Source: Shinella sp. UYSO24 (GTDB taxonomy: Bacteria > Pseudomonadota > Alphaproteobacteria > Rhizobiales > Rhizobiaceae). Taken from it: a stretch of 64,000 nucleotides of DNA. Of this stretch, positions 10,150-21,072 are shown piece by piece (positions within the stretch are counted from its first letter, which is position 1; each line of letters opens with the position of its first letter). The notes below the pieces were generated by a model, which saw only the letters and a program-made list of their open reading frames with translations, had not been told where the DNA came from and made no database searches. Made by a program: the position numbers and the translations under genes. The stretch covers positions 62,001 through 126,000 of the forward strand of contig CABHNZ010000009.1 in assembly GCA_902167985.1 (NCBI GenBank). The letters are read 5' to 3'.

Positions 10150-13100
10150 ATGCCGATAACAAAGATACTCGTTGCCAATCGTTCAGAGATCGCCATCCGC
10201 GTGTTTCGCGCGGCAAACGAGCTTGGCATCAAGACGGTCGCCATCTGGGCGGAGGAGGACAAGCTTTCACTGCACCGCTTCAAGGCGGATGAAAGCTATC
10301 AGGTGGGCCGCGGCCCGCATCTCGAAAAAGACATGGGGCCGATCGAGAGCTATCTGTCGATCCCGGAAGTGATCCGGGTCGCCAAGCTTTCCGGCGCCGA
10401 TGCGATCCATCCCGGCTACGGTCTTCTCTCCGAGAGCCCGGAATTCGTCGAGGCCTGTAACGAGGCCGGCATCATCTTCATCGGGCCGACTGCCGATACG
10501 ATGCGCCAGCTCGGCAACAAGGTTGCAGCGCGTAATCTGGCTATCTCGGTGGGCGTGCCCGTGGTTCCTGCCACCGAGCCGCTGCCGGATGATATGGCGG
10601 AAGTGGCGAAGATGGCCGCCGATATCGGCTATCCGGTGATGCTGAAAGCCTCCTGGGGCGGCGGCGGACGCGGCATGCGCGCCATCCGTTCCGAAGCCGA
10701 TCTCGCCAAGGAAGTCACCGAGGCCAAGCGCGAGGCGAAGGCCGCCTTTGGCAAGGACGAGGTCTATCTCGAAAAGCTCGTGGAGCGCGCGCGGCATGTG
10801 GAAAGCCAGATCCTTGGCGATACCCATGGCCATGTCGTGCATCTCTTCGAGCGTGATTGTTCCATCCAGCGGCGTAACCAGAAGGTCGTCGAGCGCGCGC
10901 CTGCGCCCTATCTCTCGGAAGCCGAGCGGCAGGAGCTTGCCGGCTATTCGCTGAAGATCGCCGGTGCCACCAATTATATCGGTGCGGGTACCGTCGAGTA
11001 TCTGATGGATGCCGATACGGGCAAATTCTACTTCATCGAGGTCAATCCGCGCATCCAGGTGGAGCATACGGTGACGGAAGTCGTCACCGGCATCGATATC
11101 GTCAAAGCGCAGATCCATATCCTCGAAGGGGCTGCGATCGGCACGCCGGAATCGGGTGTTCCCGCGCAGGAAAATATCCGCCTGAACGGTCATGCGCTGC
11201 AATGCCGTATCACCACCGAAGACCCGGAGCATAATTTCATTCCGGATTACGGTCGGATCACCGCCTATCGCTCGGCTGCCGGCTTCGGCATCCGCCTCGA
11301 TGGCGGCACGGCCTATACCGGCGCTTCATCACCCGCTATTACGATCCGCTACTCGTCAAGGTGACGGCTTCGGGCGGCACGCCGCAGGAAGCGATCAGCC
11401 GCATGGACCGGGCGCTGCGCGAATTCCGTATCCGCGGCGTGGCGACCAACCTCACCTTCCTCGAAGCGATCATCGGTCATCCGAAATTCCGCGACAATAG
11501 CTATACGACGCGGTTCATCGACACGACGCCGGAGCTGTTCGAGCAGGTGAAGCGGCAGGACCGCGCGACCAAGCTCCTGACCTATCTCGCCGACGTCACC
11601 GTCAACGGGCACCCGGAAGCCAAGGGCCGGCCGATGCCGGCGGCCGATGCGGCAAAGCCGGTCATTCCCTATATCGATGCGCCGATCCCCGATGGCACCA
11701 AGCAGAAGCTTGACCAGCTCGGGCCGAAGGGTTTTGCCGACTGGATGCGTGCCGAAAAGCGCGTGCTGATGACCGATACGACGATGCGCGATGGCCATCA
11801 GTCGCTGCTCGCCACCCGCATGCGCACCTATGATATCGCGCGGGTTGCCGGCGTTATGCCCGCGCCCTGCCGGATCTTCTGTCGCTCGAATGCTGGGGCG
11901 GGGCGACGTTCGACGTTTCCATGCGCTTCCTCACCGAAGACCCGTGGGAGCGGCTGGCGCTGATCCGGGAGTCGGCACCCAACCTGCTTTTGCAGATGCT
12001 GCTGCGCGGCGCCAACGGCGTCGGCTACAAGAACTACCCGGATAATGTCGTCAAATATTTCGTGCGTCAGGCGGCGGCCGGCGGCATCGATCTCTTCCGC
12101 GTCTTTGACTGCCTCAACTGGGTCGACAACATGCGGGTGTCGATGGATGCGATCAACGAGGAGAACCGTCTCTGCGAGGCGGCGATCTGCTATACCGGCG
12201 ATCTCCTCAATTCCGCGCGGCCGAAATACGATCTCAAGTATTACGTTTCGCTGGCGCAGGAACTGGAAAAGGCCGGCGCGCATATCATCGCGCTGAAGGA
12301 TATGGCGGGCCTTTTGAAGCCGGCGGCCGCCAAGGTTCTGTTCACGGCGCTGCGCGAGGCGACGTCACTGCCGATCCATTTCCATACGCATGACACGTCG
12401 GGCATTGCGGCGGCCACCGTGCTTGCTGCGGTCGATGCAGGTGTCGATGCTGTCGATGCGGCCATGGATGCGCTTTCCGGAAACACGTCGCAGCCCTGCC
12501 TCGGTTCCATCGTCGAGGCGCTGTCGGGCTCCGAGCGCGATCCGGGTCTTGATCCCGAATGGATCCGTAAGATCTCCTTCTACTGGGAGGCCGTGCGTGG
12601 ACAATATGCGGCCTTCGAGAGCGACCTGAAGGGGCCTGCCTCCGAGGTCTATCTGCATGAAATGCCGGGCGGCCAGTTCACCAATCTCAAGGAACAGGCG
12701 CGGTCCCTCGGGCTTGAAAGCCGCTGGCACAAGGTGGCGCAGACCTATGCCGACGTGAACAAGATGTTCGGCGATATCGTCAAGGTCACGCCATCCTCCA
12801 AGGTGGTCGGCGACATGGCGCTGATGATGGTGAGCCAGGATCTGACGGTTGCCGATGTCGAGAACCCGGCGAAGGATATCGCCTTTCCCGATTCTGTCGT
12901 TGCCATGCTGAAGGGCGATCTCGGCCAGCCGCCGGGCGGATGGCCGGAGGCGATCCAGAAGAAGGCGTTGAAGGGGGATGCTCCCTATACCGAGGTTCCG
13001 GGCTCGCTTCTGCCGCCGGCCGATCTCGATGCGGAGCGGCTCACCGTCGAGGAGAAGATCGGCCGCAAGGTCGATGACTTCGAGTTCGCCTCCTATCTGA

Positions 13101-13606
13101 TGTATCCGAAAGTGTTCACCGATTATGCGCTGGCGGCCGATACCTACGGCCCGGTCTCGGTTCTGCCGACGCATGCCTATTTCTACGGGCTTGCCGATGG
13201 CGAGGAGATGTTTGCCGATATCGAACGCGGCAAGACGCTCGTGGTCGTCAATCAGGCGGCAAGCGCACCCGATACGCAGGGCATGGTGACGGTGTTCTTC
13301 GAACTCAACGGCCAGCCGCGTCGCATCAAGGTGCCGGATCGCAATCGCGCCGCCACCAGCGCCGTGCGCCAGAAGGCGGATCAGAGCAATCCGGCGCATC
13401 TCGGCGCACCGATGCCGGGGGTCATCTCCCGCGTGTTCGTGTCGACAGGCCAGTCGGTGAAGGCCGGCGACGTGCTGGTCTCCATCGAGGCGATGAAGAT
13501 GGAAACGGCGCTTCACGCCGAGCGCGACGGCACGATTGCCGAAGTGCAGGTGAAGGCCGGCGATCAGATCGATGCTAAGGATCTGCTGATCGTCTACGGC
13601 GCGTAA
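10150..13606 (+). CDS. pyc: pyruvate carboxylase (two frameshifts)
   Basis: Biotin enzyme converting pyruvate to oxaloacetate (anaplerosis). Domains in order: biotin carboxylase with ATP-grasp loop GGGGRGMRA; carboxyltransferase with TTMRDGHQSLLATR and FHTHDTSG; and a C-terminal biotinyl domain with the EAMKM lysine near 13495. The start at 10150 has GGAGG in front and the family N-terminus MPITKILVANRSEIAIRVFR. The frame breaks twice: near 11324 (before ITRYYDPLLVKV) and near 11855 (V-YARALPDLLSLECWGG). Each is repaired by one base, giving 1152 residues, the length I recall for the Sinorhizobium enzyme. The precise coincidence of length argues against real decay. A terminator follows. Confidence 0.95.
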
Positions 13607-13670
13607 TCGCTCATAGCGCGTGAGAGGCGGCTTGCTTCTCTATCTGGCGCCTGTTGCAGAAAGAGGTTGA

Positions 13671-13703
13671 GGCGGCTCCGATTTCGGGGCCGCTTTCTTT
13701 TTT
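13671..13703 (+). terminator. rho-independent terminator of pyc
   Basis: Imperfect hairpin GCGGCTCCG / CGGGGCCGC with a short AT loop, followed by TTTCTTTTTT, about 65 bases after the pyc stop. Confidence 0.8.
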
Positions 13704-13726
13704 GCTCCCGTTGTATTGCCTGTTGT

Positions 13727-13750
13727 TGCATGTTTATGCGGAATCATGCA
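13727..13750. promoter_or_regulatory. TGCATG-N12-CATGCA inverted repeat before the DeoR-type gene
   Basis: Perfect 6-bp arms with a 12-base spacer, ending 11 bases before the ATG of the DeoR-family gene. The position fits an autoregulatory operator. DeoR-family factors bind repeats of this kind, but the match is inferred from symmetry alone. Confidence 0.4.
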
Positions 13751-13761
13751 TGATTTTGCGC

Positions 13762-14532
13762 ATGGATACATTTGTCATCGAGCGTCAGGCGCAAATTCTC
13801 ACGCAGCTACGGGAGCAGGGTCGCGTCTCTGCGCCGGACCTTGCACGTTCCTTCGGTATTTCCGAGGATACGGTGCGCCGGGATCTGCGTGACATGGCAG
13901 CACGCGGGGAATGCGAGCGGGTCTATGGCGGGGCCGTGCTGGTGGCCGGCGAGACCGTGCCCCTGAAGACGCGCCTCGGCCAGTCCCTCGACAGAAAATC
14001 TATGCTTGGGCGGGCCGCAGCCGACCAGCTCGTCGAGGGCAGTGTCGTCTTCTTCGATGCGGGGTCGACCAATCTTGCGATTGCCCGGAGCCTCAGAGAG
14101 GGACTTCGGCTGACGGCGGTGACGAATACGCCGGCGATTGCGGCCGAGCTTGTCGGTCGCGCCGGGATCGAGCTTGTGATGATCGGCGGGAGGATCGATC
14201 CTGCCGTCGGCGCTGCGATCGATGCCACCGCGCTCCGGCAAGTGGAGGCGATCCGGCCGGATCTCTGCCTTCTCGGGGCCTGCGGGCTGGCGCTCGATGG
14301 CGGGCTTGCCGCCGATATTTTCGAGGATGCGGCCTTCAAGCGGCTGGTTTCTGCTGCCAGCAAGCGCAGCCTTGCGGCGATCACCAGCGACAAGCTTGGT
14401 CATGATGCCGCCTTTCATGTTCATGGTCTGAAGGCGCCGCTGTCGCTGGTGCTGGAAGGTGATGCCGATGCGGCCGTGGTCGAGGCCATCGGCGCTCAGG
14501 GCGTCGTGGTTTCCGGGCTTCCGGCGCAATAA
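13762..14532 (+). CDS. DeoR/GlpR-family transcriptional regulator
   Basis: Predicted repressor of sugar or sugar-phosphate metabolism, 256 residues. The N-terminal helix-turn-helix is typical of the family (RQAQILTQLREQGRVSAPDLARSFGISEDTVRRDL), followed by the DeoR sugar-phosphate sensor domain (FDAGSTNLAIA, GGRIDPAVGAAI, KLGHDAAFHV). I chose the ATG at 13762 because the helix-turn-helix begins there; a longer frame from 13654 overlaps the pyc terminator. The MFS gene follows 32 bases later, so the two probably form an operon and the regulator may respond to that permease's substrate. The effector is not predictable. Confidence 0.85.
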   Translation: MDTFVIERQAQILTQLREQGRVSAPDLARSFGISEDTVRRDLRDMAARGECERVYGGAVLVAGETVPLKTRLGQSLDRKSMLGRAAADQLVEGSVVFFDAGSTNLAIARSLREGLRLTAVTNTPAIAAELVGRAGIELVMIGGRIDPAVGAAIDATALRQVEAIRPDLCLLGACGLALDGGLAADIFEDAAFKRLVSAASKRSLAAITSDKLGHDAAFHVHGLKAPLSLVLEGDADAAVVEAIGAQGVVVSGLPAQ

Positions 14533-14564
14533 ACACATAAGAAAACAGAGCGAGGAAACACACC

Positions 14565-15756
14565 ATGCCGAGGCCGGTGCGGACAAGGCGCAGCGTTCAG
14601 GCGCTGCCTATATGACGCGGGAGAGGCTCGGGGTTTCCCTGCTTTTCCTGATGAACGGTTTCATGATCGGTGCATGGGCGCCAAAATTCCGGAATTTGCC
14701 ACGCGGCTTGGGCTTGATGCGCAGGCGCTGGGGTTGATGATCCTCACCTTCGGTCTCGGTTCGATCCTGATGATGCCGATTGCCGGCCACCAGATCGCCC
14801 GATACGGGTCCAGCGTCGTGTCGAAGGTGACGGCCGTGCTGCTGACGCCCACCTTGCTGATCCTGTCGCTGGTCGGCAGCGTCTGGGCGGGGGCGCTTGC
14901 CATCTGCCTGTTCGGCGGGCTGATCGGTGCCATGGATGTGGGGATGAATGCCAATGCGGTCTCGACCGAACGCGGCATGCGGCGCGCCATCATGTCATCC
15001 TGCCATGCCTTCTGGAGCCTTGGCGGCCTGATCGGGTCATCGACCGGCGGTTTCCTGATCCAGAGCATCGGCATCGTGCCGCATGCGGTTATCGTCACGA
15101 TCGTGGCCGCGCTGATGATCGTTGTCGCCTGGCGGGTCATTCTTCATGATGCACCGCATCCGGAGGAACGCCATGATGCGTCGCGCAGGCGCCTGCCGCG
15201 TTCGCCACTGCCCTGGCTTCTCGGCATTCTTGCGCTTTTCTGCATGATCCCGGAGGGCGCCATTCTCGATTGGGGTGCGCTTTATCTGCGCGAGGAACTG
15301 TCGGCCTCGGTCACGGCGTCGGGTTTCGCCTTTGCGGGCTTCTCCTTCACCATGGCCGTCATGCGCTTTCTCGGTGATGTCGTGCGTGATCGGCTGGGTG
15401 CGGTAAAGACCTTGCGGATCTGCGGCTTTATCGCCATCTGCGGCCTGCTCCTGATCGGTTTTGCGGTCAATATTCCGATGGCGATCCTTGGCTTCGGTCT
15501 TGCCGGCATCGGCATTTCCAACATGGTGCCGATCGCTTTCTCGGCGGCCGGCAATCTGCCGGGCATGGCACCGGGGGTGGGCTTGTCGGTGGTCACGACC
15601 ATGGGCTATTCCGGTATTCTGGTCGCGCCCTCCGCCATCGGTTTTGTCGCGCATCTGACCGGGCTTGGCGCGATCTTTGCCGGCCTGTCGATCCTTCTGG
15701 TCGTCGCACTGCTGCTGTCGTCATTCGCCCGCCATGCGGACGGGGTGCATCATTAG
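14565..15756 (+). CDS. MFS permease (two frameshifts)
   Basis: Major-facilitator inner-membrane transporter of about 397 residues after repair, with about 12 hydrophobic segments and a polar central loop (HPEERHDASRRRLPRSP). Two single-base losses are inferred. One is directly after the ATG (ATG-CCGAGG for ATG GCC GAG GCC), at the right distance from GAGGA. The other is near 14682 (GCGCC-AAAATT), joining MNGFMIGAWAPK to IPEFATRLGLDAQALG. If the first is wrong, the start would be the ATG at 14612. It probably forms an operon with the DeoR-type gene. The substrate is unknown; the family includes sugar and drug exporters. Confidence 0.8.
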
Positions 15757-15932
15757 GGACCATTGAAAAGACGCAATGCCATTGTGACAAGGCTGTCTTG
15801 CCGCAGCAACGCCAGTATGTGGTGTGCGGCGGTTGACAAGCGGCAAACCATACGCCACCTGACAGGGGCTCCATTCACGGATCCGTCCGGTTCCGTTGAA
15901 TGGACCGTGACGCAAAAGCGACGAGAACGACG

Positions 15933-17183
15933 ATGACCTCACCCGTTGACTATGATCCGCAACCGCGCCGCTCAACGGTCGCCGTCGATGTCGGCGGTGT
16001 GATCGTCGGTGGCGGAGCGCCGGTCGTGGTACAGTCGATGACGAATACCGACACGGCCGATATCGATGCCACGGTGGCGCAGGTGGCGGCACTGTACAAG
16101 GCCGGTTCCGAGATCGTCCGTATTACCGTCGATCGCGACGAAAGTGCTGCCGCCGTGCCAAGGATCCGCGACCGGCTGTTGCGGCTCGGCATGGATGTGC
16201 CGCTGGTCGGCGATTTCCATTATATCGGCCACAAGCTTCTGGCCGATCATCCGGCCTGCGCCGAGGCGCTGGCGAAATATCGCATCAATCCCGGCAATGT
16301 CGGCTTCAAGGACAAGAAGGACAAGCAGTTCGGCGATATCGTCGAAATGGCGATCCGCTATGACAAGCCTGTCCGAATCGGCGTCAACTGGGGCTCGCTC
16401 GATCAGGATCTCCTGACGACGCTGATGGACCGCAATGCGGCTGAAGGCTCACCGCTTTCGGCGCGACAGGTCATGCATGAGGCGATCGTGCAATCGGCGC
16501 TGATTTCGGCAGAGCTTGCCGAAAGCATCGGCCTGCCGCGCAACCACATCATTCTTTCCGCCAAGGTCAGCCAGGTTCAGGATCTGATCGCCGTCTATTC
16601 GATGCTGTCGCAGCGTTCCAACCATGCGCTGCATCTCGGTCTTACCGAGGCGGGCATGGGCTCGAAGGGCATTGTCGCGTCCTCGGCTGCCATGGGTTAT
16701 GTGCTGCAGCACGGGATCGGCGATACGATCCGCGTGTCGCTGACGCCGGAGCCGAATGGCGACCGTACCCGCGAAGTGCAGGTGGCGCAGGAAATCCTGC
16801 AGGTCATGGGTTTCCGCCAGTTCATTCCGGTGGTTGCCGCTTGTCCGGGTTGCGGGCGCACCACCTCGACCGTGTTCCAGGAACTGGCGCAGAACATCCA
16901 GAACGATATTCGCAAGAACATGCCGATCTGGCGTGAGAAATATCCGGGTGTCGAGGCGCTCAACGTTGCCGTCATGGGCTGCATCGTCAACGGACCGGGC
17001 GAAAGCAAGCATGCCGATATCGGCATTTCCCTGCCGGGCACCGGCGAGACGCCGGCCGCACCGGTTTTCATCGACGGCAAGAAGGCGCTGACGCTTCGCG
17101 GTCCCGATATCGCGGCCGATTTCGAGAAGCTCGTCGCCGACTATATCGAGCAGCGTTTCGGCCAGAAGACGGCTGCGGAGTGA
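15933..17183 (+). CDS. ispG: 4-hydroxy-3-methylbut-2-enyl diphosphate synthase (flavodoxin/ferredoxin)
   Basis: Penultimate enzyme of the MEP isoprenoid pathway, converting MEcPP to HMBPP with a 4Fe-4S cluster. The protein is 416 residues. The N-terminal TIM barrel contains [11 protein letters not shown] and RINPGN(V)G; the C-terminal cluster cysteines are in [10 protein letters not shown] and [11 protein letters not shown]. The start at 15933 ([13 protein letters not shown]) removes an 11-residue upstream extension of poor quality. The gene is intact. Its pathway partner, a prenyl diphosphate synthase, lies 0.9 kb downstream on the other strand. Confidence 0.96.
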   Translation: MTSPVDYDPQPRRSTVAVDVGGVIVGGGAPVVVQSMTNTDTADIDATVAQVAALYKAGSEIVRITVDRDESAAAVPRIRDRLLRLGMDVPLVGDFHYIGHKLLADHPACAEALAKYRINPGNVGFKDKKDKQFGDIVEMAIRYDKPVRIGVNWGSLDQDLLTTLMDRNAAEGSPLSARQVMHEAIVQSALISAELAESIGLPRNHIILSAKVSQVQDLIAVYSMLSQRSNHALHLGLTEAGMGSKGIVASSAAMGYVLQHGIGDTIRVSLTPEPNGDRTREVQVAQEILQVMGFRQFIPVVAACPGCGRTTSTVFQELAQNIQNDIRKNMPIWREKYPGVEALNVAVMGCIVNGPGESKHADIGISLPGTGETPAAPVFIDGKKALTLRGPDIAADFEKLVADYIEQRFGQKTAAE

Positions 17184-17202
17184 AGCCGCTTTTGATGGAG
17201 AT

Positions 17203-17222
17203 GGCCGCGTGGGCGGCCTTTC
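17203..17222 (+). terminator. weak hairpin after ispG
   Basis: GGCCGC / GCGGCC with loop GTGG, followed by TTTCC, 20 bases after the ispG stop. The short T run makes this uncertain as a terminator. Confidence 0.5.
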
Positions 17223-17320
17223 CATTGCAGAGGGCTTCACACTGTCGGCAGCGACCTCGCTATTGCCGCAATTCATGGTAAATGAGGTGTCACCACGGAC
17301 GACGGGGACATCTGATTCAC

Positions 17321-17979
17321 ATGCTCAAGAAACTTGCTATCGTTGCAGTTTGCGGAACCTATCTCTCCGCATGCACCACCACTGACCCGTATACGGGTGA
17401 ACAGAAAATGTCGAATACGGCCGGCGGTGCCGCGATTGGTGCCGGTATCGGCGCACTCGGCGGTCTCGTTATCGGCGGCGGCAACAAGGGCCGCAACGCA
17501 CTGATCGGTGCCGGCATCGGCGCATTGGCCGGCGGCGCGATCGGCAGCTACATGGATAACCAGGAAGCCGAGTTGCGCGCCCAGCTGCAGGGCACCGGCG
17601 TCTCGGTCACGCGCGTCGGCGACCGCATCATCCTCAACATGCCGTCGAACATCACGTTCGCCACCGATCAGGATCAGGTCATTCCGCCGTTCTACCGGAC
17701 GCTGGATTCGGTCGCGCTGGTGCTCAACAAGTTCAACAAGACGCTTGTCGACGTCAACGGCCACACGGATTCGACCGGCAGCGTGCAGCATAACCAGGAT
17801 CTGTCGATGCGCCGCGCGTCTCGGTTGCCAATTATCTGGCAAGCCGCAATGTCGATCAGCGCCGCATGTCGACGATGGGCTTCGGCTCCTCGCAGCCGGT
17901 TGCCAGCAATGCAACGCCGGATGGCCGCGCGCAGAACCGCCGCGTCGAAGTGTCGATCGCGCCGATCACGCAGGGTTGA
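17321..17979 (+). CDS. OmpA-like peptidoglycan-associated lipoprotein with glycine zipper (one frameshift)
   Basis: Predicted outer-membrane lipoprotein of 219 residues after repair. It has a signal peptide with lipobox LSAC (Cys about residue 17), a Gly-zipper region (GGAAIGAGIGALGGLVIGGG) and a C-terminal OmpA domain binding peptidoglycan (ITFATDQDQVIPPF, VNGHTDSTGS, RAQNRRVEVSI). The frame breaks near 17817: CGCCGCGCGTC should read CGC CGC GCC GTC. One base restores VSVANYLASRNVDQRRMSTMGFG. It resembles the YiaD/Omp16 type. It is convergent with the prenyl synthase gene. Confidence 0.88.
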
Positions 17980-17996
17980 TTGCTATAGGATAATGG

Positions 17997-18018
17997 TGGG
18001 CCGCCCTCTTGGGCGGCT
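17997..18018. terminator. hairpin between convergent genes
   Basis: GCCGCCC TCTT GGGCGGC hairpin between the OmpA-like gene (plus) and the prenyl synthase gene (minus). There is no long T run on either side, so it is only a possible bidirectional terminator. Confidence 0.45.
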
Positions 18019-18024
18019 TGCCGG

Positions 18025-18938
18025 TCAATTCTGGCGGTTGGCGACGAAACGTGCCGCCTGTTGCAGCGTCTGCGCTGCCGCGCCATAGGGCGCCAAAAGA
18101 TCGGCCGCCTCGGTCGTCAGTTCTTCCAGCCGCTTTTCGGCCCATTCCATGCCATGCAGAGCCACGAGCGTGCCCTTGCCGCGGCCCGCATCCTTGCCGG
18201 TTGCCTTACCCATGGTGGCAGCGTCGGAGGTGATATCCAGACGTCGTCCGCCAGCTGGAAGGCAAGGCCGATCTTCTGGCCGTAGAGACGCAGCCTCTCG
18301 CGGTCATCCTTCGAAGAGCCGGCGATGATGGCGCCCGCCTCGCAGGCAAAGCGCAGGAGCGCGCCCGTCTTCATGGCCTGAAGCGTGACGATGCCTGCCT
18401 CATCCGGTGCCTGTCGTTCGGCCTGGAGATCGAGCGCCTGACCGCCGGCCATGCCGCCGGGACCGGCGGCGCGGGCGAGGGCCAGCACCAGATCCGTCTT
18501 GGCGCGATCGGGAAGATCGGTTTCAGGCGCGGCCACGATATCGAAGGCGTAGGTCAGCAGGCTGTCGCCGGCCAGAATGGCGGTTGCCTCGTCAAAGGCC
18601 TTGTGGACCGTGGGCTGGCCGCGACGGATATCGTCGTCATCCATTGCCGGCAAATCGTCATGGATCAGCGAATAGCAGTGGATGCATTCGAGCGCTGCGC
18701 CGACCCTCAGTGCGGCCTGAGGATCACCGCCCAGCAGGCGGGCGCTTTCCACGACGAGAAAGGGTCGCAGGCGCTTGCCGCCGTTGAGCGAACCGTGCCG
18801 CATGGCAGCGAGAAGGTTTTCCGGGCGGGCGATCTCGTCGGGGCGCGGCTTCTCGGACAACAGATCGATGAGGAGCGCCTGCGTTGCCGCAGCGCTGTCC
18901 GTCAGGCGTCGCTCGAAATCCGGTCTTGTCTGTTCCAT
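18025..18938 (-). CDS. ispA: polyprenyl (farnesyl/geranylgeranyl) diphosphate synthase (one frameshift)
   Basis: Chain-elongating prenyltransferase that condenses IPP with allylic diphosphates, 304 residues after repair. The first Asp-rich motif is [11 protein letters not shown] and the second is QLADDVLDITSD. The second motif sits on the break: near 18240 GAC GTC TGG should read GAC GTC CTG GAT, and one base restores the frame through [17 protein letters not shown] to the stop at 18025. I chose the ATG at 18938 ([12 protein letters not shown]). The product chain length (C15 or C20) cannot be read from the sequence. The enzyme would be essential, so the break is almost certainly not biological. 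Confidence 0.9.
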
Positions 18939-19117
18939 GGCCGCTATCTGGCATGGCGCTGCGCGATCGGCAACGGGCATTTACCAGCGCAGGGGATGTT
19001 TTGGCTGCCAGACTGGCCTTGAGCCGCTACTGCTTGTATGAAAACCAGACAATAGCCTCGTTGGAGCCCCGTTGGCGACGACCAGCGGGCGGGAACAGCG
19101 GGCAGGGATCACGGGAA

Positions 19118-19882
19118 GTGGATATCACGCCCCAGCAGCAGATCGAGGAAGAGGAGGTGCCGCCGGTGGCAGCTTGGCGCAGGCGGCTTCGCAATCATCC
19201 CATGCGTCACCATCCCATGGTGCGGCGGATCGTGATCGGGCTCATTGCGCTTGTCTTGCTTCCCTACGCGCTGATCATTCTCTACCTGCCGCCTTTCGTG
19301 CATCCGGTGTCGACGCTGATGCTGTCGGAGCTTGCGCTGTTTCGCGGTTACGACCGCCGCTGGGTGAGCCTCGACGAGATATCGCCGAATGTCGTCAAGT
19401 CGGTGATGATGTCGGAGGACGGGCAGTTCTGCTTCCACGATGGTGTCGACTGGAACCAGATGCGCGGCGTGGTGGAGGATGCACTGGACGGCGAGGCGAC
19501 GCGCGGGGCGAGCACCATCCCGATGCAGACCGTCAAGAACCTCTTTCTGTGGAACGGCCGGTCCTTCCTTCGCAAGGGCATGGAAATGCCGCTGGCACTG
19601 GCCGCCGATTTTGTGTGGTCGAAGCGACGGATCATGGAGATCTACCTCAATGTTGCCGAATGGGGTCCGGGGATTTACGGCATAGAGGCGGCGGCCCAGC
19701 ATCATTTCAAGGTGTCTGCGGCCAGACTCTCGGCGCGGCAGGCGGCGCTTCTTGCGGTGTCGCTGCCCAATCCCTTCCGGCGCATCGCCAGCAAGCCGAC
19801 GCGCGGCATGTTGCGGCTGGCTTCGATCGTCGAGAGCCGGGCACGCCGGTCCGGCGAATATATCAAATGCGTTTATCCCTGA
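19118..19882 (+). CDS. mtgA: monofunctional biosynthetic peptidoglycan transglycosylase
   Basis: GT51 glycosyltransferase that polymerises lipid II into glycan strands. It has one N-terminal transmembrane helix ([21 protein letters not shown]), then GT51 motifs: the catalytic Glu in [14 protein letters not shown], and [44 protein letters not shown]. The GTG at 19118 gives [13 protein letters not shown], a form I recall from rhizobial homologues; the ATG at 19202 is an alternative. A small duplication, HPM(R)H-HPM, lies just before the membrane helix. The gene is intact and no transpeptidase domain is present. Confidence 0.88.
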   Translation: MDITPQQQIEEEEVPPVAAWRRRLRNHPMRHHPMVRRIVIGLIALVLLPYALIILYLPPFVHPVSTLMLSELALFRGYDRRWVSLDEISPNVVKSVMMSEDGQFCFHDGVDWNQMRGVVEDALDGEATRGASTIPMQTVKNLFLWNGRSFLRKGMEMPLALAADFVWSKRRIMEIYLNVAEWGPGIYGIEAAAQHHFKVSAARLSARQAALLAVSLPNPFRRIASKPTRGMLRLASIVESRARRSGEYIKCVYP

Positions 19883-19958
19883 CTTTCAGGCTTTTCATTG
19901 GTCGTAGAACCGGCTGACGGATATATCCGGGAGAGATCAAACGGCTCCGGAGGGCGAT

Positions 19959-20620
19959 ATGGGCAAGCTTGTTCTTCACATCGGCAACAAGAACTATTCG
20001 TCATGGTCGTTCCGGCCATGGATTGCGCTCAAGGCCGCAGGGATTGCCTTCGAGGAAGTGCTGATCCCCTTCGACTTTCCGGCCGGAAATCCCCGCTTCA
20101 AGGAGGTTTCGCCGACAGGACGGGTTCCCGCACTGCACCATGGCGATATCCGCGTGTGGGAATCGCTTGCGATCATCGAATATGCGGCAGACCTTTTTCC
20201 CGATGCCGGTCTCTGGCCGGAAGCGGCTGGCGATCGCGCTGTCGCGCGCGCCGTGTCGATGGAAATGCTGGCCGGCTTCAGGGCGCTGCGCAATGCCTGC
20301 CCGATGAACATGCGCCGCCCCGTGGGCCGGCTCGATCTGCCCAGGGACGTTCAGGATGGCGTGGCAGAGGATATTGCGCGGATCGAGACGATCTGGCGCG
20401 AGCTGCGGCAGAAGTCCGGCGGGCCGTTCCTGTTCGGTGCATCATTTACCGCTGCGGACGCGATGTTTGCGCCTGTCGTCAACCGGTTCGAGATCTATGA
20501 TCTGGTTACGGATGCCGGGACGCTCGACTATATGGCGGCGGTGAAGGCGCATCCGGCCTGGGTCGAATGGCGCGATGCTGCACTGCAGGAAAGCTGGATC
20601 GTGCCGGAGGACGAGGCTGA
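19959..20620 (+). CDS. glutathione S-transferase family protein (probable frameshift at the stop)
   Basis: Soluble GST. The N-terminal thioredoxin-like domain has NKNYSSWSFRPWIAL and VPALHHGDIRVWESLAI; the C-terminal half is the all-helical domain. As printed, the frame runs 52 codons past ESWIVPEDEA, through the rpmF promoter region, to 20777. That tail looks like translated intergenic DNA. Restoring one C (GAGGCTGATCGG to GAG GCC TGA) gives a normal 220-residue GST ending ...PEDEA. The repair is inferred. The enzyme's substrate is unknown. Confidence 0.75.
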
Positions 20621-20782
20621 TCGGCCAAATGATTCGGTTCCGTTGCAAAAAGAATCCCGCGGGGACTGGTCAAAGCCCCAGAGGGCATGTATAAGCCCGC
20701 CCAATTATCCGATATCGAGACGTGTTGAGTTCGGCATAAACACTGCCGGGTATCATGTCTTGCACGAAGTGGAGTAACGAAA

Positions 20783-20968
20783 ATGGCTGTACCGAAGAGA
20801 AAAACGAGCCCGTCGAAGCGCGGTATGCGCCGCTCCGCCGACGCACTCAAGGCTCCGACCTATGTTGAAGACAAGAACTCCGGCGAACTGCGCCGTCCGC
20901 ATCACATCGACCTGAAGACGGGCATGTATCGCGGTCGCCAGGTTCTGACGCCGAAGGAAAGCGCATAA
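20783..20968 (+). CDS. rpmF: 50S ribosomal protein L32
   Basis: 61-residue ribosomal protein, intact: [20 protein letters not shown] at the N-terminus and [12 protein letters not shown] at the C-terminus. It is the alphaproteobacterial type without the zinc-ribbon cysteines. It is followed by its own strong terminator and preceded by the GST gene. Confidence 0.97.
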
Positions 20969-20988
20969 GCGTTTTCGAAGGTATTCGC

Positions 20989-21019
20989 GAAAAAGGCCGG
21001 TTTTCACCGGCCTTTTTTG
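20989..21019 (+). terminator. rho-independent terminator of rpmF
   Basis: AAAAAGGCCGG / CCGGCCTTTTTT hairpin with loop TTTTCA, about 20 bases after the rpmF stop. Confidence 0.93.
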
Positions 21020-21072
21020 TTGCGATTTTTTCAAGCTCTGCCCGTGCGTTGGCGTGGCTTCGGGCAGGAATG

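Noticed and set aside
19959..20777. GST with a novel 52-residue C-terminal extension
   Set aside because: The extension is translated promoter DNA of rpmF. One missing base explains the lost stop.
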